In this document: positions 31,482-39,240 of the stretch, in pieces | Layout: every line of letters begins with the position of its first letter | How positions within the stretch are numbered: the stretch's first letter is position 1 | IMG/VR virus record: IMGVR_UViG_3300032722_000006 | Span: 1 to 64,000 of that record | Direction: 5' to 3' (one strand) | Source: a virus | Length of the DNA: 64,000 bases | Notes under the pieces: model-generated | What the model was told of the DNA's origin: nothing | The model's database searches: none | Seen by the model: only the letters and a program-made list of their open reading frames with translations | Position numbers and translations under genes: made by a program

Positions 31482-32242
31482 AGCTTGTCTCTCGTCCACA
31501 GCTCGAAGTTGGACATGATAGTCTTGAACCACTCGCACTTGGCTCGGGACCCGTCGGTCAGCCAACCCTTGATGTCGATCCACAGGTCCATGTCCACGAC
31601 ATAAGCATCAGGACGGTAAGAACGCCCGTTGGGCATCTTGAATGTCTTGGGTTGCCACTGGAAATCTATCTTTCTGTCATTGAACCACTTCACAGTCGCC
31701 AACTCGTAGGAGCTAGAACAGAAGCACGACTCACCAGTCTTCCAGTGGTCAACGTGTCCGTGCTTGAAGGTCTTGTTGATCATCTTGACCTGATACGCCG
31801 GCAAGTGAGCAAAGTGCGAAACGCCGTAGCGTTCCTCACAGGTCTTGTGAAATCTGACGCGACCAAATTTCGGGTGACGAGTCTTCTTGTAGAGGACGTT
31901 AGTCGCCAGAGCTTCAAATTCTCCGAATTGTTCATCAAGGAACTTGTAGCGAAAGTTCACTCCTCGGAATGTGTCAAGAATGGTGACAGCATCACCATGA
32001 ACCTCACGAAGCATGACGACGAATTCACATTTCAGCATCTTTCGACCATCAGATTTCAGCTTCCTGCTGTGCGTCGGATGTCGAGAACTGCGCAGAACAT
32101 TGCGAGGAAACGCCTCAAATTCACCGTATTCGGGATCGACAAAAGTGGCAAGTTCATTCACCCCAACGAACGTTCCCAACTTCAACTGAATTCGCCCATC
32201 ATGAATGAGCGACAACTTGCGAATCACATCTTCTTGGTTCAT
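31418..32242 (-). CDS. Free-standing PD-(D/E)XK endonuclease, paralog of the gene at 10609
   Basis: 274 residues on the minus strand. Two copies of a fold with EFEAFPRNVL and EFEALATNVL form an internal repeat, followed by an ERYG segment (CEERYGVSHFAHLP). The C-terminal nuclease shows SSYELATVKWF, YRPDAYVVD and the catalytic-region WIDIKGWL (DxK). The HWKT, MPNGRSY and AKCEWF parts match its paralog at 10609-11382. It lies antisense in the gap between the methyltransferase remnant and Nampt, overlapping the former by 64 bp. Its arrangement is that of a mobile, homing-type gene. Confidence 0.75.
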   Translation of the reverse strand: MNQEDVIRKLSLIHDGRIQLKLGTFVGVNELATFVDPEYGEFEAFPRNVLRSSRHPTHSRKLKSDGRKMLKCEFVVMLREVHGDAVTILDTFRGVNFRYKFLDEQFGEFEALATNVLYKKTRHPKFGRVRFHKTCEERYGVSHFAHLPAYQVKMINKTFKHGHVDHWKTGESCFCSSSYELATVKWFNDRKIDFQWQPKTFKMPNGRSYRPDAYVVDMDLWIDIKGWLTDGSRAKCEWFKTIMSNFELWTRDKLQELGILPSSPVNSKSYVSVS

Positions 32243-32282
32243 GCAAGTCTAAATGTACATCACTGAAAGAAAGCGTAAACTC

Positions 32283-33689
32283 ATGAGCGACGATTTTAAC
32301 ATCATACTTGATACTGACTCGTACAAGGCCAGTCACTGGTTACAGTACCCTCCGAACACCACAAGTGTCTTTTCCTACATCGAGAGCAGAGGAGGACGCA
32401 GCACCGAAACGGTCATGTTCGGGCTTCAGTATTACCTCAAGAAGTACTTCACAAAGCCGGTGACCATGGACATGGTAATGGAAGCGAAGGAATTCTTCGC
32501 GGCCCACGGTGAGCCTTTCAATGAGGAAGGATGGGTTCATGTTGTGAAGAGCCACGGTGGACACTTACCCGTTCGCATCCGTGCCGTGCCCGAAGGCACT
32601 GTCGTTCCGACACACAACGTTCTCGTCACCGTCGAGAACACCTGTGATAGGTGCTTCTGGATCACCAGTTGGATCGAGACGATGCTATTACGCATCTGGT
32701 ACCCGATCACAGTCGCTACTGAGAGCCGCGAGATCAAGAAATTGATCCTCTCACACCTCAAGCAGACGAGCGATGATCCTCAGGCAGAGATCAACTTCAA
32801 GCTGCACGACTTTGGCTCACGTGGCGTCTCAAGTCAGGAGAGCGCAGGGATCGGTGGAGCGGCGCACCTTGTGAACTTCATGGGAAGCGACACGGTCGTC
32901 GGCGTGTTGACTGCGAATCGTTACTATGACTCTTCAATGGCAGGATTCTCGATCCCGGCAGCAGAACACTCCACGATCACATGTTGGGGACATGAACACG
33001 AGGCTGATGCGTACCGTAACATGCTTCGAAATTTTGCGAGGCCGGGCAAGCTCGTTGCGGTCGTCAGCGACAGCTACGATATCTTCAATGCATGCGAACA
33101 CCTGTGGGGAGGTGAGTTGAAGCAGGAGGTCATCAACTCCGGCGCGACAGTCGTCATTCGTCCCGATAGCGGCGATCCGGCGACTGTCGTGGAGCACTGT
33201 CTCACGCTGCTTGACAAGAAGTTTGGGTCAACGATCAATTCTAAAGGGTTCAAGGTCCTCAACAACGTACGTGTGATCCAAGGCGATGGAATCAATCGAG
33301 AGTCAATCGATGAAATCCTCACACTAGCTCGCCAGTACTTTTTCAGCGCATCAAACATCGCATTCGGAATGGGTGGTGCGCTCCTGCAACAACACAACCG
33401 CGACACGCAGAAGTTTGCGATGAAATGCAGCTACATGGAGGTCGACGTCAAAGGCGTTGACATCTTCAAGGATCCCATCACAGATCCTGGAAAGAAGAGC
33501 AAGCGAGGTCGCCTTGACCTCATCAGGACGCTTGATCGTGGGATCGAGACCGTGAAGCTGGAGAAGTGGGGACCGTTCAAGCACTTCCCTGATGCTCACC
33601 GTGATTCGATCATGGAGACGGTCTTCGAGAACGGTGAGATCACGAAGACGTACACGCTTGACGAGGTACGGCACAATGCACGGACATGA
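32283..33689 (+). CDS. nadV: Nicotinamide phosphoribosyltransferase
   Basis: 468 residues from the ATG at 32283 (an ATG at 32253 is in frame and possible). It has ILDTDSYKASHW, YIESRGGR, DFGSRGVSSQESAGIGGAAH, the PRPP/nicotinamide site FSIPAAEHSTITCWG, and VIRPDSGDP, all hallmarks of Nampt/NadV. The enzyme makes NMN from nicotinamide and PRPP, the first step of NAD+ salvage. NadM at 25547 performs the second step, so the phage carries a complete two-gene NAD+ salvage route. Phage Nampt plus NMNAT pairs have been shown to restore NAD+ and overcome NAD+-depleting defences (the NARP2-type pathway). It is divergent from the endonuclease gene; a 40-bp gap may hold both promoters. Confidence 0.95.
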   Translation: MSDDFNIILDTDSYKASHWLQYPPNTTSVFSYIESRGGRSTETVMFGLQYYLKKYFTKPVTMDMVMEAKEFFAAHGEPFNEEGWVHVVKSHGGHLPVRIRAVPEGTVVPTHNVLVTVENTCDRCFWITSWIETMLLRIWYPITVATESREIKKLILSHLKQTSDDPQAEINFKLHDFGSRGVSSQESAGIGGAAHLVNFMGSDTVVGVLTANRYYDSSMAGFSIPAAEHSTITCWGHEHEADAYRNMLRNFARPGKLVAVVSDSYDIFNACEHLWGGELKQEVINSGATVVIRPDSGDPATVVEHCLTLLDKKFGSTINSKGFKVLNNVRVIQGDGINRESIDEILTLARQYFFSASNIAFGMGGALLQQHNRDTQKFAMKCSYMEVDVKGVDIFKDPITDPGKKSKRGRLDLIRTLDRGIETVKLEKWGPFKHFPDAHRDSIMETVFENGEITKTYTLDEVRHNART

Positions 33690-33703
33690 TGTAAAGTCTT
33701 AGC

Positions 33704-34156
33704 ATGTCATACCAAGCACACAAGATCGCTGAACGCCTATTCCAAGGTGGTTACCCACCGGGTGGGCCTGGACTCGCAAATGCACACATCGACGTCTTGG
33801 TACTCTGTGCAAGGGAACACCAGGACACATCGTTGTACCCGGGCGTCCATGTGATCCTCGCAGGTGGTGACGACGATGCTCGACCTGAACGACTTCGACG
33901 ATTCCTGGAGATGTGGGAAGGCGCCGCCCGCGAGGTCGTGAAGGCAGTGAGAGAAGGAAAGAACGTCCTCGTCACTTGCATGGCAGGTCATAATCGTTCT
34001 GGATTAGTCGTTGCATTGGCACTTCGTGAACTAACGGGTGCAACAGGCAAGGAGATCGTGGAACACATCCAACGAACTCGTGGTCCGTTTGCCCTGAACA
34101 ACGAGACGTTTGCGAAGCACATTGAGAACAAATTTCGTGATCGCGTCGCAGTTTGA
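33704..34156 (+). CDS. Dual-specificity-type protein phosphatase
   Basis: 150 residues. VLVTCMAGHNRSGLVVAL has the Cys-x5-Arg catalytic loop (CMAGHNR, ~92-98). The general acid loop is likely in the ILAGGDDDARPERL region. The N-terminal IAERLFQGGYPPGG matches the cyclin-dependent kinase inhibitor-3/DSP-like start. The substrate could be phosphoprotein, RNA or a nucleotide; its place next to Nampt and before the macro domain suggests nucleotide or ADP-ribose metabolism, but that is only context. 14 bp after the Nampt stop. Confidence 0.8.
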   Translation: MSYQAHKIAERLFQGGYPPGGPGLANAHIDVLVLCAREHQDTSLYPGVHVILAGGDDDARPERLRRFLEMWEGAAREVVKAVREGKNVLVTCMAGHNRSGLVVALALRELTGATGKEIVEHIQRTRGPFALNNETFAKHIENKFRDRVAV

Positions 34157-34175
34157 CGTTATACGTGGATAGCAA

Positions 34176-34508
34176 ATGAGAAATTGCTCTCGATGTCACA
34201 AAGATCTAGGTCACAATATTGCAGCACAATCGGTGGGCATGTGCATTGATTGCAGGATGCAATGCGCAAATCCTACGTTCACCAACTTGGGCATGTCCGG
34301 CTGCGATGATTGCAATGCATGCGATGACGATTGTTCTTCTCAGGATGATTCTTGCGATGAAAAGCCCAAAGAAACAGGCAAGCCTGAGAACGACTATGCA
34401 TGCCCAATCTGTGATCGCATGTGTAATCATGCAGAAGTGAAGTGTTGGTGGTGTGGCAATGACTTTCCCGGTACGCCGTGGTCGAGGATCCCATGCTTAC
34501 ATACTTGA
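34176..34508 (+). CDS. Cys-rich zinc-ribbon protein
   Basis: 110 residues with 18 Cys. N-terminal CSRC...CIDC, a central acidic CDDCNACDDDCSSQDDSC, and a C-terminal CPICDRMC...CWWC are paired CxxC knuckles of rubredoxin/zinc-ribbon type. The middle is acidic and possibly disordered. The function is unknown. It overlaps the start of the macro domain gene by 16 bp, so they may be made together. Confidence 0.65.
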   Translation: MRNCSRCHKDLGHNIAAQSVGMCIDCRMQCANPTFTNLGMSGCDDCNACDDDCSSQDDSCDEKPKETGKPENDYACPICDRMCNHAEVKCWWCGNDFPGTPWSRIPCLHT

Positions 34509-35008
34509 AAGGTAGTGCGACAGAACCGCAAGGAAATGGGAAGAAGGTAATCGCGCATATCTGCAATGATATCGGTGGATGGGGCCGGGGATTCGTACTG
34601 TCAGTGACGAAGAAGTGGCCGAAGGCCGAGGCCGATTATCGCAACTGGTACCAAGGAAATTTGCCTCTAGAAACTGACGCGCCTCCCTATCCTGCTTTCA
34701 AGCTCGGAAGCGTCAGGTGCGTGAAGGTCTCAAACGACACCTGGGTTGCAAACATGATTGCTCAACATGGCATCATGCAGGACGCGAACGGCATTCCTCC
34801 CATCCGTTATGATGCACTACGTGATTGCCTTCGCACGCTTGCAATGTTGGGCTTTGACAGCATTCACATGCCACGCATCGGGTGTGGCCTTGCAGGTGGA
34901 AAGTGGAGCGAGATCGAGCCCATCGTGCTTGCTGAACTATCTGATGTCGATGTCTTCGTGTATGACTACGATGTTTCCGGACCTGCAAAGATCGCATGGC
35001 AACCATAG
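34493..35008 (+). CDS. Macro domain protein (ADP-ribose-binding/processing)
   Basis: 171 residues. VIAHICNDIGGWGRGFVLSV, IAQHGIM and MPRIGCGLAGGKWSEIEPIV are the motifs of the Poa1p/TARG1-type macro domain. They bind ADP-ribose and may cleave ADP-ribosyl groups from proteins or nucleic acids. GAGG lies 9 bp before the ATG at 34493; a GTG at 34478 is possible but less good. The neighbourhood with NadM, Nampt and the phosphatase points to defence against NAD+/ADP-ribose-based immunity or reversal of ADP-ribosylation. Catalytic activity cannot be proven by eye. Confidence 0.88.
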   Translation: MLTYLKGSATEPQGNGKKVIAHICNDIGGWGRGFVLSVTKKWPKAEADYRNWYQGNLPLETDAPPYPAFKLGSVRCVKVSNDTWVANMIAQHGIMQDANGIPPIRYDALRDCLRTLAMLGFDSIHMPRIGCGLAGGKWSEIEPIVLAELSDVDVFVYDYDVSGPAKIAWQP

Positions 35009-35014
35009 GAGTGT

Positions 35015-35084
35015 ACATCCTAGAAACGATGGTTATAGTTACGAACATGACTGGCTTCCTCTGAATGCAAGGCGCTTAAAGCGC
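35015..35084 (+). promoter_or_regulatory. Candidate promoter element and palindrome before the 171-aa gene
   Basis: The 143-bp gap 35009-35151 holds ACATCCTAGA (35015-35024), nearly the same as in three other gaps, and the palindrome GCGCTTAAAGCGC (35072-35084). It is the longest gap in this half of the window and precedes the 171-aa gene; the function is inferred from recurrence. Confidence 0.3.
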
Positions 35085-35151
35085 GTGGACCTCCCATGGT
35101 AGTGATTCTCCGGGTTTCGTTGAGTTTCACTTTCACATAAAGAGGTTCATC

Positions 35152-35667
35152 ATGTCACATCACATCGGTCTTCAGGTCCTCCGCGCGAAGGTTCGCGGTT
35201 TTCAAGCATCAGGTCAGTCACTCACACACCTCATCTCCAAGACGGAGAAAGAGCGCAAGAGCAATTTGTGGAACAAGAAGCGTGATTTGGGAAAGTTCGC
35301 CCGTCTTCACCTCATTGCATACGGATTGCTTCGCGGTATTCCCTACGAAAGGATCGAGAAGTGCGCAAAGGACAACAGGCCAAATCCTCAGCAGGTGTTC
35401 GAAATCATCAAGGAACACAGCAAGAACGTGTGGAAACCGTTCATGGTCGACGGAAAGCAGCACGGATGTCGACTCGACGAGTGGACTCTCGAAAGGGTAA
35501 GGGAACTCCTCACGGTGAAGGATGCCGTTGCGGAGCCTGTTGCTGCAAGCGAGCCGTGCTCGACAGCAACCGTCGCCTCGCAGCAAATCCAGTCCCAAGA
35601 ACCACCTCCTCGGTCTATCTTGGACCGTCTCGTGGCCCTCACGCGGCCGCAAGAAAAAAGGGCCTGA
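35152..35667 (+). CDS. Hypothetical helical protein with Pro-rich C-terminus
   Basis: 171 residues, not recognised. The first ~125 residues are basic and helical with an LHLIAYGLLRGIPYERIEKC stretch, the last ~45 are low complexity. A good ribosome binding site (AAGAGG) is 7 bp before the ATG. It follows the candidate promoter at 35015 and precedes the PTH2-like gene by 8 bp. Confidence 0.6.
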   Translation: MSHHIGLQVLRAKVRGFQASGQSLTHLISKTEKERKSNLWNKKRDLGKFARLHLIAYGLLRGIPYERIEKCAKDNRPNPQQVFEIIKEHSKNVWKPFMVDGKQHGCRLDEWTLERVRELLTVKDAVAEPVAASEPCSTATVASQQIQSQEPPPRSILDRLVALTRPQEKRA

Positions 35668-35675
35668 GGCGGACC

Positions 35676-36023
35676 ATGGCTACTGTAAGAATGGGGGATA
35701 AGCTTTATCTCGTGACACGAAGGGACATCGCGCCTGGGTACCAGGCTGTCCAATCGTGTCATGCAATGAGGCAATTCACGGCCGAGCATCCGGATCGTGA
35801 TGGCGAGTGGTTCACAAACTCCAACTACCTCGCGTTGCTCTCTGCAGCTGACGAGGTCGAGCTCATGAGGCTCATCTCAAAGGCGAAGGACGCAGGCCTG
35901 CGATGGTCGGCGTTCCGAGAACCAGACGTAGGTGGTCAGATCACTGCGATCGCTATCGAGCCGCACCCGAAGACAGCAAAGCTGTGTGAGGACCTACCCC
36001 TTGCACTGAAGGAGTTCGCATAG
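35676..36023 (+). CDS. Peptidyl-tRNA hydrolase PTH2-like protein
   Basis: 115 residues. LYLVTRRDIAPGYQAVQSCHAM, SNYLALLSAADEVELMRLI, and FREPDVGGQITAIAIEPHP follow the PTH2 family order (K/R-D-L--G---Q--H, EPD----TA). PTH2 releases tRNA from peptidyl-tRNA; some phage proteins with this fold are of unknown role. Seven bases after its stop comes the tRNA-like gene at 36031, which is suggestive. The start ATG is at 35676; no RBS stronger than GGCGGACC is seen. Confidence 0.78.
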   Translation: MATVRMGDKLYLVTRRDIAPGYQAVQSCHAMRQFTAEHPDRDGEWFTNSNYLALLSAADEVELMRLISKAKDAGLRWSAFREPDVGGQITAIAIEPHPKTAKLCEDLPLALKEFA

Positions 36024-36030
36024 GCTCCAC

Positions 36031-36106
36031 GCTCCCGTAGCCTAGAGGTCAGGCGGCGGAACTTCAAATCCGACACACGTGGGTCCAAATCCCACCGGGG
36101 GCGCCA
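36031..36106 (+). tRNA. tRNA-like gene with UCA anticodon and 8-nt anticodon loop
   Basis: The cloverleaf is readable: acceptor GCTCCCG (36031-36037) pairs with CGGGGGC (36096-36102, one G-U), D-arm GCCT/AGGC, T-arm GTGGG-TCCAAAT-CCCAC (36079-36095), discriminator G and encoded CCA (36104-36106). The anticodon arm has four pairs (CGGA/TCCG at 36057-36060 and 36069-36072) and an 8-nt loop ACTTCAAA instead of 7. With U33 conserved, the anticodon is UCA, which would read UGA. The T-loop has C at position 55 instead of T, another deviation. If one A is extra, the arm becomes like tRNA-Trp/Sec arms with CTTCAAA. The charge specificity is unclear. Confidence 0.6.
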
Positions 36107-36142
36107 GATGAACTCTTGACCTTTCTGGAGTACAATCCGAGG

Positions 36143-36979
36143 ATGGACGAGAACGCTAAGCCGGCGGAAGCACCGAAGTACGAGATGCTTCCGACAGGAA
36201 AGCCTCACATGAGTTTCTCAGAGATGAGGGACTGGCAGGACTGCAGCTATCGTCACAAGCTGAAACACATTGACAAGATCGGCCTGGCATTGCCGGGCAT
36301 CCATCTTGATTTTGGGACAGCGGTGCACAGCGCCTGCGAAAATTACATGAAGACGGGCGTGATGGACAAGAAAGCGTTCCTCACAACGCTTCATGCGATG
36401 TGGACGGAGCACGAGAAGGTTGTGCCTGAAGCCTTCACGGTGAAGGCGTTCAAGCAGTTTGCCAAGGAAGGCGTTGGTATCATTGCTGATGTACCTGCGT
36501 GGTTTGATGAGACCTTCCCGGGATGGAAGTTTGTCGATGCTGAGCACTACCTCTATGAGCCTCTGGAAAAATGGCCGCATGCTTTCAAGGGCTTCATCGA
36601 CTGCATCATCACGGCGCCTGGGCCTCGTGGCAAGGAACTGACGTGGTTGCTCGATTTCAAAACATGCTCGTGGGGATGGGACAAGTACAAGAAGTCAGAT
36701 CCTCACGTGACTGCTCAGCTAGTCCTCTACAAGAACTTCTGGACCAGGAAGACCGGCACGAATGCCAAGGACGTCAGATGTGCATTCGTCCTGCTCAAGC
36801 GCACCGGAAAACCTGGAAAACACTGTGAACTGGTTACAACGTCAGTCGGTGACGTCACGATGGGAAAGTCGCTTGCCGTGATTGACAGCATGATAGCAGG
36901 CATCAAGAGAGGTCAGGCAATCAAGAACCGTCAGTCATGTCGTTTCTGCGAATTCAAGGATACAGAGCACTGCCTGTGA
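36143..36979 (+). CDS. PD-(D/E)XK nuclease of RecB/Cas4 type with Fe-S-like Cys cluster
   Basis: 278 residues. LDFGTAVHSACENYM (His in the pattern of RecB/Cas4), HAFKGFIDCII and LTWLLDFKTCSWGWDKYK (Asp and DFKT of the D...(D/E)xK core) are followed by HVTAQLVLY, the QxxxY motif. The C-terminus has SCRFCEFKDTEHC, a cluster of three Cys as in Fe-S-containing RecB-family exonucleases. The protein probably degrades or processes DNA ends. ATG at 36143 chosen because the upstream in-frame start lies in the tRNA/3' region. Confidence 0.83.
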   Translation: MDENAKPAEAPKYEMLPTGKPHMSFSEMRDWQDCSYRHKLKHIDKIGLALPGIHLDFGTAVHSACENYMKTGVMDKKAFLTTLHAMWTEHEKVVPEAFTVKAFKQFAKEGVGIIADVPAWFDETFPGWKFVDAEHYLYEPLEKWPHAFKGFIDCIITAPGPRGKELTWLLDFKTCSWGWDKYKKSDPHVTAQLVLYKNFWTRKTGTNAKDVRCAFVLLKRTGKPGKHCELVTTSVGDVTMGKSLAVIDSMIAGIKRGQAIKNRQSCRFCEFKDTEHCL

Positions 36980-36994
36980 CGAATACGTAGATGC

Positions 36995-37933
36995 ATGTTC
37001 TTGACGTTGGGAGAGATCAGGCACCTCATCAGAGAGTCGATCGATGATGTATCGAGGGCATGGATCATCACGCCAGAAGGCAAGCTCCTTGTGGTCAAGG
37101 ATCACTATGATGCATGCGGAGCGCTGGCGGGCGTTCCAGCGTACACTGAAATGTTTGATGATGATCATGACGGCGCAGGGTACAAATCATATCGTGACAA
37201 GTGCGCTCGAGCATACCACAAGCTCCACGAAGAAGGCATGATCGCGATCAGGCACTGGTACGACGAGTGGTCAGTCACCATGAATGATCTGAACGCTGAG
37301 TCGCTGCGCCGGCTTCAGGATGCGATCCACAAGATTAACATTGACCCAGGCGAACGCATTACAATTCACTCCAACATGCTTTCGTCCGGCGCTGCGAATC
37401 AAACGTTGAAGGCTCGCGCAAATGACGTGTTGCTAGCTCAAACAGCGAGGCAACTTCGTATATCGTGTACCATGTCAGAGGGATTCGGCGACAACCGTGC
37501 CATCACGGGATGGTGGGTTCTGAATGACGGTGGGGTCGAACCCGTCCAACGCGGTGAAGAACACGGCGATGCCGCTGCTAGGATTGTGGGTTCAGATGTT
37601 GATCCTGACGACCAGAGCGATGAAGCACATTCGAAACGTGAGCAGGCATACAATTCGCTCTACTACAACGGAGCAATTGCGATAAGGTGCTGGACGTTTG
37701 AATCGAACACCGTCAGCGTCACTGTTCATACGCTCGACAAGGCGACGTGGCGACGGATGCAGAATGCACTCGCTCGGGTTCTTCCGGACCTGCCCACGAC
37801 TAGAGTCACGGTCAACACCCACCAACCCGTAAAGGGTACGCCCAACGGCGTTCTTCACACAAGAATGGACGTTCTACTAGTCGCTCGTGATGTTCAGGAC
37901 GCAGTCAATCTAACGTCCACAAGACCCGGTTGA
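36995..37933 (+). CDS. Hypothetical protein with internal duplication
   Basis: 312 residues. Two copies of a ~120-residue unit are visible: AWIITPEGKLLVVKDHYD ... YHKLHEEGMIAIRHWYDEWSV ... LRRLQDAIHKIN, and GWWVLNDGGVEPVQRGEEH ... YNSLYYNGAIAIRCWTFESNT ... WRRMQNALARV. The shared order is W, G-I-A-I-R, W, R-R-(L/M)-Q-(D/N)-A, then an I/V-T-(I/V)-(H/N) strand (ERITIHSNM, TRVTVNTHQ). The start LTLGEIRHLIRES is similar to starts of other phage small proteins. No enzymatic motif. The in-frame upstream nuclease ends only 15 bases earlier with TGA. Confidence 0.65.
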   Translation: MFLTLGEIRHLIRESIDDVSRAWIITPEGKLLVVKDHYDACGALAGVPAYTEMFDDDHDGAGYKSYRDKCARAYHKLHEEGMIAIRHWYDEWSVTMNDLNAESLRRLQDAIHKINIDPGERITIHSNMLSSGAANQTLKARANDVLLAQTARQLRISCTMSEGFGDNRAITGWWVLNDGGVEPVQRGEEHGDAAARIVGSDVDPDDQSDEAHSKREQAYNSLYYNGAIAIRCWTFESNTVSVTVHTLDKATWRRMQNALARVLPDLPTTRVTVNTHQPVKGTPNGVLHTRMDVLLVARDVQDAVNLTSTRPG

Positions 37934-37986
37934 TCAAAAAAGTCACTGTTTGTGGCCACTTTGCACACCATGGGTAATATCATGCC

Positions 37987-39240
37987 ATGGCAGCAAAGAA
38001 GAAGATTTTGATGCTCTGTGATATGCCTCTCTCGACGAGCGGCGTTGGAGTGCAGTCTCGATTCCTCATCAACGGTCTGTTACAGACGGGAAAGTACTCA
38101 TTCAGGGTGTTCGGTGGTGCTGTCAAGCACGACAGTTACGAACCGATCATGGTGAATGACAACCCTGATTTCATCGTAAAGCCCACGAACGGCTTCGGCG
38201 ACAAGAACCTGCTTCGTATGACGTTGGCAATGGAGCGCCCTGATGTGCTTCTTCTGTTCACCGATCCACGGTTTTTCATCTGGGTATGGGAGATGGAGGA
38301 TGAGGTTCACCAGATCTGTCCGATCGCGTACAATCACTTGTGGGACAACCCACCGTGGCCAGAATTCAATCGCGTTCTATATGAGTCGACTGATCTGATC
38401 AACTGCATCAACTATCCGACATACGAAATGGTCGGCGAACGCTTCCCAGAGAAGACGAACTACATCCCACATGCAGTTCCTGATGATGTGTACTTTCCGC
38501 TTCCTGAGGTTGAACGTGCTCGACTGAAGGCCGGCATCATCGGAAAGGAACGTGCCGATCACTTTGTCGTGTTGTATGTCAGTCGCAATGCCAGGCGAAA
38601 GTGCACGAACGACATCATCATCTCATTCAAACAATTTGTTGATGAGCTTCAGCAGAAGCATGGGCATAGGAAGGCATCTCTCGTGATGCACACTGATCCC
38701 CTTGATCCCGAAGGTGCAAATCTTCATCACGTCATCGACATGCTTCACATGAAGGATCACGTGATCTTCTCGAAGGAACGGATCAAGTTCGACCAGATGA
38801 ATGCACTCTACAACGTTGGCGACACGCTCATCAACCGTTCGTGCAACGAGGGATTCGGTCTACCGACACTGGAAATGATGATGGCAGGGCGACCGATCAT
38901 CTCAATCAAGACCGGTGGTCTGACACGCCAGGTCGAGGACCACGAGACGGGTGAGCAGTACGGCATCGCACTTGAACCTGACGTTCGAACGCTCGTCGGT
39001 AACCAGATGGCTCCATACATCTACGAGGACTTTGTGTCGCATGAAACTGTGACCAATGCATTCATGAAAATGTACGAGATGGGTCCTAAGAAGCGTGCTG
39101 AAATTGGTGCAAGAGCACGGCAACATGCGTTGAAGGACTACAACATCAAGAACATGATCGGTGATTGGGACAGGACGTTGACAGGGCTCACTGACAACTG
39201 GAAACGGGGACAGAATCGCTGGAAGGCAATGGAAATCTGA
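37987..39240 (+). CDS. GT4-like glycosyltransferase
   Basis: 417 residues. ILMLCDMPLSTSGVGVQSRF is the donor/acceptor start of a GT4 enzyme, FVVLYVSRNARRKCTNDII marks the second Rossmann half, and RSCNEGFGLPTLEMMMAGRPIIS is the E-x7-E donor motif, given here in shorter form as EGFGLPTLEMMMAGRP. It overlaps the next GT gene at TGATG by 1 bp. A second glycan pair separate from the main block; may glycosylate DNA, virion or host surface. Confidence 0.88.
   Translation: MAAKKKILMLCDMPLSTSGVGVQSRFLINGLLQTGKYSFRVFGGAVKHDSYEPIMVNDNPDFIVKPTNGFGDKNLLRMTLAMERPDVLLLFTDPRFFIWVWEMEDEVHQICPIAYNHLWDNPPWPEFNRVLYESTDLINCINYPTYEMVGERFPEKTNYIPHAVPDDVYFPLPEVERARLKAGIIGKERADHFVVLYVSRNARRKCTNDIIISFKQFVDELQQKHGHRKASLVMHTDPLDPEGANLHHVIDMLHMKDHVIFSKERIKFDQMNALYNVGDTLINRSCNEGFGLPTLEMMMAGRPIISIKTGGLTRQVEDHETGEQYGIALEPDVRTLVGNQMAPYIYEDFVSHETVTNAFMKMYEMGPKKRAEIGARARQHALKDYNIKNMIGDWDRTLTGLTDNWKRGQNRWKAMEI

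Noticed and set aside
31478-32266. 262-codon plus-strand frame opposite the second endonuclease
   Set aside because: The minus-strand protein has nuclease motifs shared with its paralog at 10609, so the plus-strand frame is a shadow.
36965-37000. In-frame TGA between the RecB-like nuclease and the duplicated protein as a readthrough site
   Set aside because: The downstream gene begins with its own ATG and an LTLGEIRxLIRES start seen in other phage proteins; frame agreement between neighbours occurs by chance one time in three (also at 41992/42002).
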